A stretch of DNA of 64,000 bases from NCBI GenBank assembly GCA_018333525.1, contig JAGXTF010000105.1, positions 1 to 64,000 of the forward strand, written 5' to 3'. How positions within the stretch are numbered: the first letter of the stretch is position 1; the number at the start of each line of letters is the position of its first letter. Origin of the DNA: Bacteroidota bacterium. Its GTDB lineage: Bacteria; Bacteroidota; Bacteroidia; NS11-12g; UBA955. Position numbers and translations under genes: made by a program. Under the pieces are notes generated by a model. That model was not told where the DNA came from and searched no databases. It worked only from the letters and a program-made list of their open reading frames with translations. Positions 39,987 through 50,461 of the stretch are shown piece after piece.

Positions 39987-41558
39987 TCAGTTTATTCCTC
40001 TGAATATGCGGTTCCAGCGTATTCCCTTCACATCGTACAACATTTCACCACCATGGATACCATTTTTAGGTTGATTCAAATCGTCGATACCAATAACTTT
40101 TTTCAAACTGAAAAATGTAAATAAAGGTTTGCCCACCACATGGTCTTCCGGAACATAACCCCAAAAACGGCTGTCGGAACTGTTATATCGGTTGTCACCC
40201 ATCATCCAGTAATATCCATATTTGAAGGTATAGGATTGAATTTCAACTCCATTGTGGTAAAATTTGTCGTCTTTAAACTCCACATTGGCTTTTTCATAGG
40301 CGTTTACCGCTAGTTTGTAATATGACCAGTTGAATTTGTTTAGTTGAATTTTATCACCCCTTTTAGGCAAATAAATGGGTCCATAATCATTCATATCCCA
40401 CATATAATAATTTCCATCTTCCACCTGATTATTTGGGAAGACGGAACCTTTTTCTTTTGGATCTACGGCAGTCCATTCTGTAATAAAACGCACACGTGCT
40501 TTGTCATTTTTAATTTCAGCGGCATTTTCCGGCCAGGTATAAATATAAACAACGGGTGCTGCTTTTAATTTGTGGGCAATTAACGCGTCCAGAATTCTGC
40601 GGGTTTCATATTCCTGTGGAATGCGATAATCGCCAAGTTCATGATCCAGTAAAAAATCCTGGGTCATTTCTTCCTTCATTAAAAGTAAATATCGCTTTTG
40701 CTGGCGTCCAATTTTTGCTTGTGCCTTACCATTCACATATACTTGACCGCCAACCACTTTCAGACTGTCACCGGGTATTCCTACACAACGTTTTACATAA
40801 TGGTCTTTTTTATCTACCGGCAATTCAACCCCTTCTGCATTCGGAGGATCCGCAGGCCAGTTAAATACGATTACGTCATTATTTTTTACGGTATACCAAC
40901 CCGGTAAACGCATATATGGCAATTCCACCAAATCGGAATATGCCTTTATTCCCATCAGATCTTTATGCGCAAGTACCGGAATCGTGATAGGAGTCATCGG
41001 AATTCGCATTCCCACTTTGGCGCGGCTAACCACCAAAAAATCTCCAACCATCAGATTGCTTTCCATGGATGGGGTAGGGATCTGATACAAATCAAAATAA
41101 AGTGCGCGCATACCTCCGGCTACATACAATGCAAAAAGTAATGCATCTGCCCATTCACGCCATGCCCGGGTTCTCACTACATTTTTTTTGCGCCATTCTG
41201 CATTTCCCGCACCTCCCAAATATTTCAAATCTTTTTGAAATGCCATATATGGCAGATAAATGAATGTGAGCACAGTACCCACAAGCTGTTGCCAAAATTT
41301 ATTTTGTCCGAAACTCCGCAATAAATCCAATGTGATATTGAAGCTGAACAAAATATTCACGCAGGGAATTACCATCCCAATCATGTACCATTTTGGGCGA
41401 TCCACAATTTTGATCCAGTACCACCAGCTCAGGATTGGTATGAATGCGAATACCGGATTTTCTCCGGCTTTTTTAAATAATACTGCCAGTCCAATGCGGG
41501 TCAATAAAAATGCCGCACCCCAGAGTATGAGAAAAAAGTATAATTGGTAAGAAGCCAT
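39987..41558 (-). CDS. lepB: Signal peptidase I with N-terminal membrane domain
   Basis: IPTPSMESNLMVGDFLVVSRAKVG, KDHYVKRCVGIPGDSLKV, YYWMMGDNRYNSSDSRFWGYVPEDHVVGKP. Confidence 0.94.
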   Translation of the reverse strand: MASYQLYFFLILWGAAFLLTRIGLAVLFKKAGENPVFAFIPILSWWYWIKIVDRPKWYMIGMVIPCVNILFSFNITLDLLRSFGQNKFWQQLVGTVLTFIYLPYMAFQKDLKYLGGAGNAEWRKKNVVRTRAWREWADALLFALYVAGGMRALYFDLYQIPTPSMESNLMVGDFLVVSRAKVGMRIPMTPITIPVLAHKDLMGIKAYSDLVELPYMRLPGWYTVKNNDVIVFNWPADPPNAEGVELPVDKKDHYVKRCVGIPGDSLKVVGGQVYVNGKAQAKIGRQQKRYLLLMKEEMTQDFLLDHELGDYRIPQEYETRRILDALIAHKLKAAPVVYIYTWPENAAEIKNDKARVRFITEWTAVDPKEKGSVFPNNQVEDGNYYMWDMNDYGPIYLPKRGDKIQLNKFNWSYYKLAVNAYEKANVEFKDDKFYHNGVEIQSYTFKYGYYWMMGDNRYNSSDSRFWGYVPEDHVVGKPLFTFFSLKKVIGIDDLNQPKNGIHGGEMLYDVKGIRWNRIFRGIN

Positions 41559-41566
41559 TTTCTGTA

Positions 41567-42289
41567 TTAACGAGCGCCAAAATTAAGCAAGTCAGACATA
41601 CTGAATACGCCTTTTTGGTTTATCAGCCATTCTGCTGCAATTACCGAGCCAAGTGCAAAGCCTTTTCTGTTGTGCGCTATATGCGAAAGTATGATACTGT
41701 CAATATCACTTTTATACTGCACGTGATGGGTGCCTGGTACATCATTTTCCCGAACAGCATGTATGGGAAGAACGCTTGGTTTGGATATGGAAGTTGCCAA
41801 TTCCCAGTTCGTGTAATTTGCGTTTTTTTCTAGTATTCCCTCGGCAAGTGTAATTGCTGTGCCACTTGGTGCGTCGAGTTTTGCAGTATGATGTATTTCC
41901 TCAATTTCTGCTTTGTACCCAATTTGGGTAGACATTATTTCTGCCAAAATTTTATTGACATGGAAAACGATATTTACTCCCAGACTGAAATTGGTGGCAT
42001 AAAACATGGATACACCGGATTTCAGAAATTCAGATTTTACAGTTTCAAAATCAGAATACCAGCCTGTGGTTCCCACAACAACCGGGCAGCCGGCCTCCCG
42101 ACATATTTTCATATGTTCGATGGCAAGGTGGGGTTTTGTAAATTCAATTGCAATATCTGTTCCTTCCAGAGCCGCAACATTCAAAGGATTGCTGCTGCTG
42201 AATTTAGCAGAAATACGATGTCCCCGCTCCAGAGCAACTTCTTCAATTACCCTACCCATTTTGCCATAACCAATTAGCGCGATATTCAC
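41567..42289 (-). CDS. dapB: 4-hydroxy-tetrahydrodipicolinate reductase
   Basis: NIALIGYGKMGRVIEEVALERGH, VVGTTGWY, EIEEIHHTAKLDAPSGTAITLAEGI. Confidence 0.95.
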   Translation of the reverse strand: MNIALIGYGKMGRVIEEVALERGHRISAKFSSSNPLNVAALEGTDIAIEFTKPHLAIEHMKICREAGCPVVVGTTGWYSDFETVKSEFLKSGVSMFYATNFSLGVNIVFHVNKILAEIMSTQIGYKAEIEEIHHTAKLDAPSGTAITLAEGILEKNANYTNWELATSISKPSVLPIHAVRENDVPGTHHVQYKSDIDSIILSHIAHNRKGFALGSVIAAEWLINQKGVFSMSDLLNFGAR

Positions 42290-42389
42290 GGGGCAAATCT
42301 AATTAAAGGCGGCATTTTCCTTTAACCTGTTGAATTCTTTCATTTATTTTTTTTGATACCGATTTACTATTCCGATTTTTGCTTTTCGA

Positions 42390-43403
42390 ATGAAGAAATG
42401 GATTCTATGGTCGCTGTTGGTATTATTGGTAGTGGGTATTACCATAGCCGCCTATTTTTACTCGGTTTTATTTGGTAATGCCTTTGAAGGTAAAAGGGAA
42501 GTTAGGGTTCGAATTCGTTCCGGATGGAATTTGGATAAACTTGCTGATGTCTTACAGGAAAAGGCCGCCATGAAAAATAAAGAGCGTTTTGTTTATTGGG
42601 TGAACAGACTTGGATATAAGAAGGTGAAACCCTGTACTATCAAAATTCCTGCGGGATGCAGCATGTACCAATTGGCAGATATTTTAAAAAAGAACCGTTA
42701 TCAAACCACCAATATTACCATTTTGGGTAGCATGGATAAATTAAAACTCGCTACGCTGCTTGCCAATAAATTGGAAATGGATGCGGATTCATTTGTGCAA
42801 TTGTTATCGAAGCCAGGCAATATTTTAAACACCGGATTTACAGATACTACATGGCAGGCATTGTTTGTAGCGAATACTTACAATTTTGCAGTTGCCACAA
42901 ATACGGAGGGTTTCATGCGGCGTATGGTTACAGAGCACCGCAAATTCTGGAATGACGAAAGGATGAAACGTGCTGCAGGACAGGGTTTAACTCCATTGCA
43001 GGTAGTGATTGTAGCGAGTATTGTTACAAAAGAAAGCAATAAAACGGATGAATATGAAAACATTGCCGGTGTATATTTAAACCGACTGCGTAAGGGAATG
43101 CTGTTGCAGGCAGATCCAACGGTAGTGTATGTTCGCAACCACACTGGAAGAGTAACCGGAGCAGATTTAAAAATTGAATCGCCCTACAATACTTATTTAC
43201 ATGAAGGATTGCCACCTGGACCAATTTGTATACCCAATATTTCCAGTATGGAAGCTGTGTTGAATTATTCCGGACATCATTTTCTTTACTTCGTTGCAAT
43301 GCCGGACTTTAGCGGATACCACCATTTTTCAGCCACATTAGCCGAGCATAATCTATGGGCACGCAAATTTCATCAGGCCCTGAATCAGCGGAATATTCGC
43401 TGA
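42390..43403 (+). CDS. mltG: Endolytic transglycosylase MltG
   Basis: ASIVTKESNKTDEYENIAGVYLNRLRKGMLLQADPTVVY, SPYNTYLHEGLPPGPICIPN. Confidence 0.93.
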   Translation: MKKWILWSLLVLLVVGITIAAYFYSVLFGNAFEGKREVRVRIRSGWNLDKLADVLQEKAAMKNKERFVYWVNRLGYKKVKPCTIKIPAGCSMYQLADILKKNRYQTTNITILGSMDKLKLATLLANKLEMDADSFVQLLSKPGNILNTGFTDTTWQALFVANTYNFAVATNTEGFMRRMVTEHRKFWNDERMKRAAGQGLTPLQVVIVASIVTKESNKTDEYENIAGVYLNRLRKGMLLQADPTVVYVRNHTGRVTGADLKIESPYNTYLHEGLPPGPICIPNISSMEAVLNYSGHHFLYFVAMPDFSGYHHFSATLAEHNLWARKFHQALNQRNIR

Positions 43404-43550
43404 AAGGTCAATTGTCCCTTTTGGTGGGGAATGGCGAATCATATTTCTTTCTTGAACATGTGAAAAAAAGGATTTGTTTTTTAGAACTTCAATACAAAAA
43501 TTATTGTGAAAGTATATCATGAACTAAGTTCCCCGCACATTTGTTGATAT

Positions 43551-43979
43551 ATGGATTTATTGGCAGCAGAATCCAATAATCCAAACCATGAATTTATTAC
43601 ATTTGCAATCGGAATGAGTTCACCTGTAAATTATTTGCCAATTGTAATCCAAAGTGCGGTTGCTATAGGCTTTGTGGCTCTTGCACTTGGGGCTTCCCAT
43701 TTGCTTGGGCCAAAGCGAAAAACCGCTCAAAAAGAAGAAAGCTTTGAATGTGGAATTGAAATCCAGGGAAATGCGAGATATCCTATTTCAATCAAGTATT
43801 TTTTAACCGCAATTTTATTTGTGTTGTTTGATGTGGAAATCATCTTTTTTTATCCCTATGCAGTGAATTTCAAAGAGATGGGGATTGAAGGGTTTATCGC
43901 GGTGCTCGCATTTGTTGGCATATTTATGGCCGGATTTATTTACGTTTGGAAAAAAGGTGGACTGGAGTGGGAAAAATAA
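43551..43979 (+). CDS. nuoA: NADH-quinone oxidoreductase subunit A
   Basis: KEESFECGIEIQGNARYPISIKYFLTAILFVLFDVEIIFFYPYAV. Confidence 0.94.
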   Translation: MDLLAAESNNPNHEFITFAIGMSSPVNYLPIVIQSAVAIGFVALALGASHLLGPKRKTAQKEESFECGIEIQGNARYPISIKYFLTAILFVLFDVEIIFFYPYAVNFKEMGIEGFIAVLAFVGIFMAGFIYVWKKGGLEWEK

Positions 43980-43990
43980 ATCAGGAACCT

Positions 43991-44533
43991 ATGGTAAATA
44001 CAGGAGATAAGCCCGAAGGCTTCGAAGGAGAAGGATTCTTCGCAACATCATTAGGTAAAGTTATTGGACTCGCAAGAGCCAATTCCCTCTGGCCATTGCC
44101 GTTTGCAACATCCTGCTGCGGAATAGAATTTATGGCAACCATGGCGTCCAATTACGATTTGGGAAGGTTTGGATCAGAAAGGCTGAGCTTTTCTCCAAGA
44201 CAAGCAGATCTGCTGATGGTGATGGGTACCATAGCCAAAAAAATGGCACCGGTTTTAAAACAGGTTTACGACCAGATGGCAGAACCCAAATGGGTGTTGT
44301 CTGTTGGCGCCTGCGCCTGCAGTGGAGGAATTTTTGATTCCTATAGCGTGTTGCAGGGTATAGATAAGGTAATTCCGGTGGATGTTTATGTACCCGGATG
44401 TCCGCCAAGGCCGGAACAAATTATTGAAGGACTGATGAAAATTCAGGAAATGGCAAAAGGGGAAAGCCTGCGCCGCCGCGATAGCGATGAATATAAAAGA
44501 ATGTTGGAAAGTTATCATATTGAAACTTCCTGA
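43991..44533 (+). CDS. nuoB: NADH-quinone oxidoreductase subunit B
   Basis: SLWPLPFATSCCGIEFMATMASNYDLGRFGSE, GACACSGGIFDSYSV, VPGCPPRPEQIIEG. Confidence 0.96.
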   Translation: MVNTGDKPEGFEGEGFFATSLGKVIGLARANSLWPLPFATSCCGIEFMATMASNYDLGRFGSERLSFSPRQADLLMVMGTIAKKMAPVLKQVYDQMAEPKWVLSVGACACSGGIFDSYSVLQGIDKVIPVDVYVPGCPPRPEQIIEGLMKIQEMAKGESLRRRDSDEYKRMLESYHIETS

Positions 44534-45039
44534 TGGAAACGCAGATGAACAATAAACTTTTGGAGGCATTGCAAGGAAATTTTCCCGGAAAAATCCTGCA
44601 AGCTGAAACTCCATATGGATTTCTAACTATTGAAATTCCGCCTGCAGATAATGTTGAAATCGTTTCATGGTTGCAGAACCACGAAAAGTGGGACATGAAT
44701 TTTATGACCGATTTGTGCGGTATTCATTATCCGGAAAACGAAGGAAAAGAAATTGGTGTTGTATACCATTTGCACAGTTTTAAAAACAATCTGCGCATGC
44801 GTATCAAGGCTTTTATGCCCAAGGATAAAGCGGAAATACAAACCATGACAGGGCTATTTGCCGCTGCAAATTGGATGGAACGTGAAACGTATGATTTTTA
44901 CGGTATACAGTTTACGGGACACCCTGATTTGCGAAGAATTCTTAATGTAGACAATATGGATTATTTCCCAATGCTTAAAGAGTATGCGCTGGAAGATGAA
45001 ACCAGAACCGATAAAACCGATAAATTTTTTGGAAGATGA
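44533..45039 (+). CDS. nuoC: NADH-quinone oxidoreductase subunit C
   Basis: DLCGIHYPE, WMERETYDFYGIQFTGHPDLRRIL. Confidence 0.94.
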   Translation: METQMNNKLLEALQGNFPGKILQAETPYGFLTIEIPPADNVEIVSWLQNHEKWDMNFMTDLCGIHYPENEGKEIGVVYHLHSFKNNLRMRIKAFMPKDKAEIQTMTGLFAAANWMERETYDFYGIQFTGHPDLRRILNVDNMDYFPMLKEYALEDETRTDKTDKFFGR

Positions 45040-46256
45040 GTGAGATGACTATTCGTAACGGAGGACAGCTGGTTTCCACTGAAACTATTGATGGGGAGAT
45101 AGCTACTTTAAATTTAGGACCTACGCATCCTGCAACCCATGGCGTTTTTCAAAATGTAATGAAGGTGGATGGGGAACGAATTATTTCCGCCGAACCCACC
45201 ATCGGATATATACACAGAGCGTTTGAAAAAATTGCAGAGAGAAGACCCTATGCGCAGATTACACCACTAACTGACCGAATGAACTATTGTTCATCGCCAA
45301 TTAACAATATGGGTTGGCATATGACAGTGGAGAAACTTATCGGCGCAGAATTGCCAAAACGCGTGGAATACATGCGTGTAATTATCATGGAATTGGCGCG
45401 TATTGCAGATCACTTGGTTTGTAATTCCGTAATAGGAGTGGATACCGGAGCATTAACAGGCTTTACGTATATGTTTCAGGAGCGCGAAAAAATATACGAC
45501 ATGTACGAGGAAGTTTGTGGTGCCAGACTCACTACAAACATTGGAAGAATAGGTGGATTTGAACGCGATTTCAATCCGACATTTATTAAAAAACTTAAAG
45601 CCTGGTTGAAAGAGTTTCCTGCAAAATTTGAGGAATTTGATCGGTTGCTGTGCAGAAACAGAATATTTATGGATCGCGTAATTAAGGCTGGTCCAATTTC
45701 AGGGGAAAGAGCGCTGAGTTATGGATTTACAGGTCCGAATCTCAGAGCTGCGGGTGTAGATTATGATGTAAGGGTGATGAGTCCATACAGCAGTTATGGC
45801 GATTTTGAATTTGATATTCCGGTAGGCAGGGATGGTGATACTTATGATCGTTTTGTAGTAAGACAGGAGGAAATTCGTCAGAGTTTACGCATCATTCATC
45901 AGGCATTGGACAATTTGCCTGAAGGCAGTTATCATGCGGATGTACCGGAATTTTACCTGCCCGATAAACAGGAAGTTTATACGAGTATGGAAGCCTTAAT
46001 TTATCACTTTAAAATTGTGATGGGAGAAACACCTGTTCCAGCTGGTGAGGTGTACCATTCAGTGGAAGGGGCCAATGGAGAACTCGGTTTTTATATGGTG
46101 AGTGATGGTGGACGTACACCTTATCGCCTGCATTTCCGCAGACCCTGCTTTATTTATTACCAGGCATATCCGGAAATGGTAAAAGGCTCTGTTTTAAGTG
46201 ATGCAATTCTCACCATGAGCAGCATGAATGTGATTGCCGGTGAGTTAGACGCTTGA
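45036..46256 (+). CDS. nuoD: NADH-quinone oxidoreductase subunit D
   Basis: LNLGPTHPATHGVFQNVMKVDGE, PTIGYIHRAFEKIAERR, PFRLHFRRPCF-like end and C-terminal GELDA. Confidence 0.96.
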   Translation: MSEMTIRNGGQLVSTETIDGEIATLNLGPTHPATHGVFQNVMKVDGERIISAEPTIGYIHRAFEKIAERRPYAQITPLTDRMNYCSSPINNMGWHMTVEKLIGAELPKRVEYMRVIIMELARIADHLVCNSVIGVDTGALTGFTYMFQEREKIYDMYEEVCGARLTTNIGRIGGFERDFNPTFIKKLKAWLKEFPAKFEEFDRLLCRNRIFMDRVIKAGPISGERALSYGFTGPNLRAAGVDYDVRVMSPYSSYGDFEFDIPVGRDGDTYDRFVVRQEEIRQSLRIIHQALDNLPEGSYHADVPEFYLPDKQEVYTSMEALIYHFKIVMGETPVPAGEVYHSVEGANGELGFYMVSDGGRTPYRLHFRRPCFIYYQAYPEMVKGSVLSDAILTMSSMNVIAGELDA

Positions 46257-46389
46257 GTATTTTTTTGTCCTTTGATAAAAAAAAGTTAATATTGCTGCAT
46301 CATTGCGCTTTAGAATTTCTGTTGCGCAGTAAAAATCCCCGATTTTACTCATTCGTAGACAATATCAAGAACGATTTATTTTAGCATAA

Positions 46390-48105
46390 ATGCCCCAATT
46401 ACCAGACCTTTCAAAAATGGCGATTGCCGAACTCAGACAACTCGCTGAGACTTTAGACATCAAAGAAGCTTCCAGACTCAAGAAAAATGAGTTAATGGAC
46501 GCTATTCATAATTTATCCAAGAACACAGTAATGGAGGAAAATAATACAGGCCAAAATCAGGAAAATCCTTTGTCTGAAAGTGCGGAAGCAGCGAAAAAAA
46601 GAAGAAATCGGCTGACGCGAAAAGAGGAAGAAGAAGCACAGGCAAAAAAACAGGAAAATGAAAATAAAACGGAAGTCCCTACTGCTCAGGTTCCGCCCCC
46701 TGTGAGTGATTCCAACTACAACAGAAAACCATTTCCTCCAAAAAATAAATTTCATAAAAATAAAGATAACAGGCATCATGAGCCTCTCACCGGACAAGAT
46801 TTGGATGCATTAATGCCACCTTTGCCCGAGGAAAATAATGAAGGGGAATCTGAAGTACCAACAGTAATTCCGGAAAACACGCCATCTATAGTTGCTGAAT
46901 CTAACCCGGAATCTGATAGAAGTGGATTGCCTGAAAACAGCCAGCCCGAAGAGAAAAAGAAACCTGAAAAGGTAGTATCTGTATTTGAGCTGGAAGGCGT
47001 TGTAACAACTCAGGGTGTATTGGAAACCGTACCAGATGGTTATGGCTTTTTGCGTTCACCGGATTACAATTACATGCCATCACCGGATGACGTGTATGTA
47101 CCCGGATTTATGATAAAGCAAAATGGTCTTAAAACCGGAGATACCGTACGTGGTACCATTCGTCCGCCAAAAGACAACGAAAAATATTTTTGTCTGGTTA
47201 AAATAGAATCGGTAAACGGCAGAACACCAGAGGAAGTGCGCGACAGAGTTGGTTTTGAACATTTAACGCCTTTGTTTCCGGATGAGAAACTGAATTTATG
47301 CGACGATCCAAAACATTACAGCAATCGTATTATTGATATGATTTCGCCAATTGGAAAAGGACAACGCGGGTTGATAGTTTCCCAACCAAAAACCGGTAAA
47401 ACCTGGTTGTTGCAGGGAATTGCAAATGCAATTGCGAAAAACCATCCGGAGGTGTATATGATGATATTGCTGGTGGATGAAAGGCCGGAAGAAGTTACGG
47501 ACATGGCACGCAACGTGCGCGCTGAAGTAATTGCTTCTACTTTTGATGAACCTGCAGATAAGCATGTAAAACTGAGCAACATGGTTTTAGAAAAAGCCAA
47601 ACGATTGGTAGAATGCGGACATGATGTGGTGATTTTGCTGGATTCCATTACCAGGTTGGCCAGAGCGTATAATACCGTGCAACCTGCGAGCGGCAAAATT
47701 CTTTCAGGTGGTGTGGATGCAAATGCCCTGCACAAACCCAAACGTTTTTTTGGTGCTGCCAGAAATATTGAAGGTGGAGGATCACTAACCATTATTGCAA
47801 CGGCATTAACCGATACCGGATCTAAAATGGATGAGGTGATTTTTGAGGAATTTAAAGGAACCGGAAACATGGAATTGCAGCTTGACAGAAAATTGTCGAA
47901 CAAGCGCATTTTCCCTGCAATTGATATTCTCGCTTCAAGCACAAGAAGAGAAGATTTGTTAATAGATAAAACCACCCTACAGAGAATGTGGGTATTGCGT
48001 AATCACTTGTCTGATATGAACAGTGAAGAAGCGATGAATACGTTCCTGAAATACATGCAAAATACCAAAGACAACACCGAGTTTTTGGTAAGTATGAACG
48101 GTTGA
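46390..48105 (+). CDS. rho: Transcription termination factor Rho
   Basis: [81 protein letters not shown]. Confidence 0.97.
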   Translation: MPQLPDLSKMAIAELRQLAETLDIKEASRLKKNELMDAIHNLSKNTVMEENNTGQNQENPLSESAEAAKKRRNRLTRKEEEEAQAKKQENENKTEVPTAQVPPPVSDSNYNRKPFPPKNKFHKNKDNRHHEPLTGQDLDALMPPLPEENNEGESEVPTVIPENTPSIVAESNPESDRSGLPENSQPEEKKKPEKVVSVFELEGVVTTQGVLETVPDGYGFLRSPDYNYMPSPDDVYVPGFMIKQNGLKTGDTVRGTIRPPKDNEKYFCLVKIESVNGRTPEEVRDRVGFEHLTPLFPDEKLNLCDDPKHYSNRIIDMISPIGKGQRGLIVSQPKTGKTWLLQGIANAIAKNHPEVYMMILLVDERPEEVTDMARNVRAEVIASTFDEPADKHVKLSNMVLEKAKRLVECGHDVVILLDSITRLARAYNTVQPASGKILSGGVDANALHKPKRFFGAARNIEGGGSLTIIATALTDTGSKMDEVIFEEFKGTGNMELQLDRKLSNKRIFPAIDILASSTRREDLLIDKTTLQRMWVLRNHLSDMNSEEAMNTFLKYMQNTKDNTEFLVSMNG

Positions 48106-48106
48106 T

Positions 48107-48787
48107 TTACGGATTGACAACTTCAAAAATCTGATTTCCGGAAAGGCATAATGCTTTTCCACCACGCACTCTTTTTCCCATATTCACAAAACCTGTAAGT
48201 GCACCAAAGGATGGCATGATTAAGGTTTTTTCATGAATAAAAAAACAAGGCATACTGATATGCTGACGGCCTTTGCCGGAAATGGTAAATCCCGGGTGAA
48301 TATGTCCGCAAATATTGAATGAATCTGTTTTTTCCATTGGATGATGGGTCAGAATAATACTGCCGATTTCCCAAAATTCAACCACTTGAATACCTGCATT
48401 TTGGTAATGAGAAACAGGTAAAATATCGTGATTTCCCTCAACCAAAATAAATGTGCAATTGGGGTGCATTTTTAGTAATTCATGCAGCCATAGCCATTCT
48501 GCATTGGATGCGGAATGGAAAAGATCACCGAGAAAAACACACCTTTCAGGAACAAAAGTTTCCATCAAATGATGCAGATTCTGAAAATCTTTAATTGCTG
48601 CAGCGTGCGGAATTGGAATATGATTGTTGCGAAAATGACTGGCTTTGCCAAAATGACAATCTGCCACCAGCATGGTTTTGGTAGGTACATGTAGCAATAC
48701 CTTTTCGGGCAATGCATAAAAATAATCATTTCCAAAATAAATTTCGGTCCCATGGACGGGTAATGTATGAGGAAATGAAACGGACAT
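48107..48787 (-). CDS. pdeM: Ligase-associated DNA damage response endonuclease PdeM-like metallophosphoesterase
   Basis: MLVADCHFGKASHFR, RCVFLGDLFHS, ILVEGNHDIL, ILTHHPM, NICGHIHPG. Confidence 0.85.
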   Translation of the reverse strand: MSVSFPHTLPVHGTEIYFGNDYFYALPEKVLLHVPTKTMLVADCHFGKASHFRNNHIPIPHAAAIKDFQNLHHLMETFVPERCVFLGDLFHSASNAEWLWLHELLKMHPNCTFILVEGNHDILPVSHYQNAGIQVVEFWEIGSIILTHHPMEKTDSFNICGHIHPGFTISGKGRQHISMPCFFIHEKTLIMPSFGALTGFVNMGKRVRGGKALCLSGNQIFEVVNP

Positions 48788-48830
48788 TCTGGTTAAAAAT
48801 CAGATCAATAATAAAAATCCAATTTAGGAA

Positions 48831-49649
48831 ATGTGTGGCAAATTTAGCAACGATACACTGGGAATTGTTAATTTGCATAGAATGAACTGGAACGAAGATA
48901 TTTTTCCCTGGTTGAGATATTATCGCCATTATATCTTTTTGATATTCGCCGCAATAGCACTCCGTTTGTTAATAGTTGCTTTGTATCGGAAGCGGAAAAA
49001 ACTGAAGAAAAAAGACAATTTTATCATAGGCATTAACAACGTTACACTGGTAGTGGGGTTGATATGGCTTTTTATGTTTGTGCTCAATTTATTGGGAATT
49101 ACCATTCGCGAATTTTTCACGAGCATTACCATCATTGCAGCGGCGCTGGCCATTGTTTTTCGAGATTACATTGTGAATGGATTGAATGGTATGATTATGA
49201 TGTTTGGCGACAATTACCGGATTGGCGATTACATAGAAATTGGTGACAACAAGGGAATTATAGAAGATTTGACTTTGATGAGCGTGCATTTGAAAAATGA
49301 TGAAGACAATACGGTTATCATACCCAATAACCACATCGCATCATCCGTCGTGATTAATTATTCCAAAAACCCACGACATTTCAGTACTGTAGATTTTGAA
49401 TTAACGACGGTGCATAGCATAAATCCGGAAAGATTGGAACAAGCTATGGATAAAGCACTGAAACCTTATGAAGCTATTCTCAGGGAGGATAGTCAACAAC
49501 TCAAGGTGGTGGAGTATAAAACAGACATCATTCATTACAGAATGCGATTTGGCCTTAAGAAATATGAACATTCGATATCCAGAGAAATCAAGCAAGAGCT
49601 GTATCGCGAGTTGCTGGAATTGATTGAGGTGGACAAAAAAAAGAATTAG
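48831..49649 (+). CDS. Mechanosensitive ion channel family protein (MscS-like)
   Basis: FRDYIVNGLNGMIMMFGDNYRIGDYIEIGDNKGIIEDLTLMSVHLKNDEDNTVIIPNNHIASSVVINYSK; start probably 48882. Confidence 0.9.
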   Translation: MCGKFSNDTLGIVNLHRMNWNEDIFPWLRYYRHYIFLIFAAIALRLLIVALYRKRKKLKKKDNFIIGINNVTLVVGLIWLFMFVLNLLGITIREFFTSITIIAAALAIVFRDYIVNGLNGMIMMFGDNYRIGDYIEIGDNKGIIEDLTLMSVHLKNDEDNTVIIPNNHIASSVVINYSKNPRHFSTVDFELTTVHSINPERLEQAMDKALKPYEAILREDSQQLKVVEYKTDIIHYRMRFGLKKYEHSISREIKQELYRELLELIEVDKKKN

Positions 49650-49708
49650 TAAAAGAAGGGCAATTGCTTTTTTGTAGAAAGAAATTAATTTAGCAGCGAC
49701 AACCACAC

Positions 49709-50041
49709 ATGGAAAAAAGGAAAGTAGTGACCGATTATTCAAAACTATCAGAAGACTTATTGGTAGTTTATGAGGACACTTATCCAACCGGAATCGCCGG
49801 CAAAACCATCCGATTTCCCAATGCTAAAGGGGAAATTGTAACTGCGGTGCGCCTTGAAACTGATGACACCATCTACCTGGTAAAAGTAATGGCCAAGCCC
49901 AAAGAAGTTTTATCTGAAGAACAGATGGACGAAATGGTGAAAACCAGTGTAAATGACAAGGAGAGCGGAGCAGAAGCAGAAGAAGATGAGACAGCCGAAG
50001 AGCCGGAGGATAAGCCTGCGTCCGAAGATGAAGAAGAATAA
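49709..50041 (+). CDS. Hypothetical protein with highly acidic C-terminal tail
   Basis: 110 aa, DYSKLSEDLLVVYEDTYPTGIAGKTIRFPNAKGEIVTAVRLETDDTIYLVKV followed by a Glu/Asp-rich tail; directly upstream of apaG. Confidence 0.75.
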   Translation: MEKRKVVTDYSKLSEDLLVVYEDTYPTGIAGKTIRFPNAKGEIVTAVRLETDDTIYLVKVMAKPKEVLSEEQMDEMVKTSVNDKESGAEAEEDETAEEPEDKPASEDEEE

Positions 50042-50051
50042 AATCAAAACA

Positions 50052-50438
50052 ATGGAAAGCGCACTCACTAAAGATATTCGGGTTAGCGTCCAAAATTTTT
50101 ACAGACCTGATTTGAGCAATGCGCAGGGAGGAGAATTTGTTTTTGTATATAATATTTCCATTGAAAATCTCGGGGAGGAAAAGGTGCAACTGATTAGCCG
50201 TCATTGGCATATTCGGGATGCAATAGGAAATGAGCGCATCGTGGAAGGCGATGGTGTTGTTGGCCAGCAGCCGATAATTGACTCGGGGAATGCCCATATT
50301 TACAGCAGTTCTTGCCATCTCACCACTTATTTTGGAACGATGGAAGGGTACTATAATTTTCTGCGCTTATCCGATCATGCAGAGTTCACTGCGAAAATTC
50401 CTTTATTTCTGATGGAGGTACCCTTTTTACTTTCCTGA
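50052..50438 (+). CDS. apaG: ApaG family protein
   Basis: DIRVSVQNFYRPDLS...FVYNISIENLGEEKVQLISRHWHIRDAIGNERIVEGDGVVGQQPII. Start moved from 49953 to ATG 50052. Confidence 0.93.
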   Translation: MESALTKDIRVSVQNFYRPDLSNAQGGEFVFVYNISIENLGEEKVQLISRHWHIRDAIGNERIVEGDGVVGQQPIIDSGNAHIYSSSCHLTTYFGTMEGYYNFLRLSDHAEFTAKIPLFLMEVPFLLS

Positions 50439-50461
50439 TTTAGAAATAATTTCGAACATTC

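Noticed and set aside
47316-47975. 219-aa minus-strand ORF inside rho
   Set aside because: Antisense shadow of conserved Rho ATPase domain
49953-50051. N-terminal extension of the ApaG ORF
   Set aside because: Overlaps the acidic tail of the upstream gene in another frame; ApaG homology starts at MESALTKDIRVSVQNFYRP (50052)
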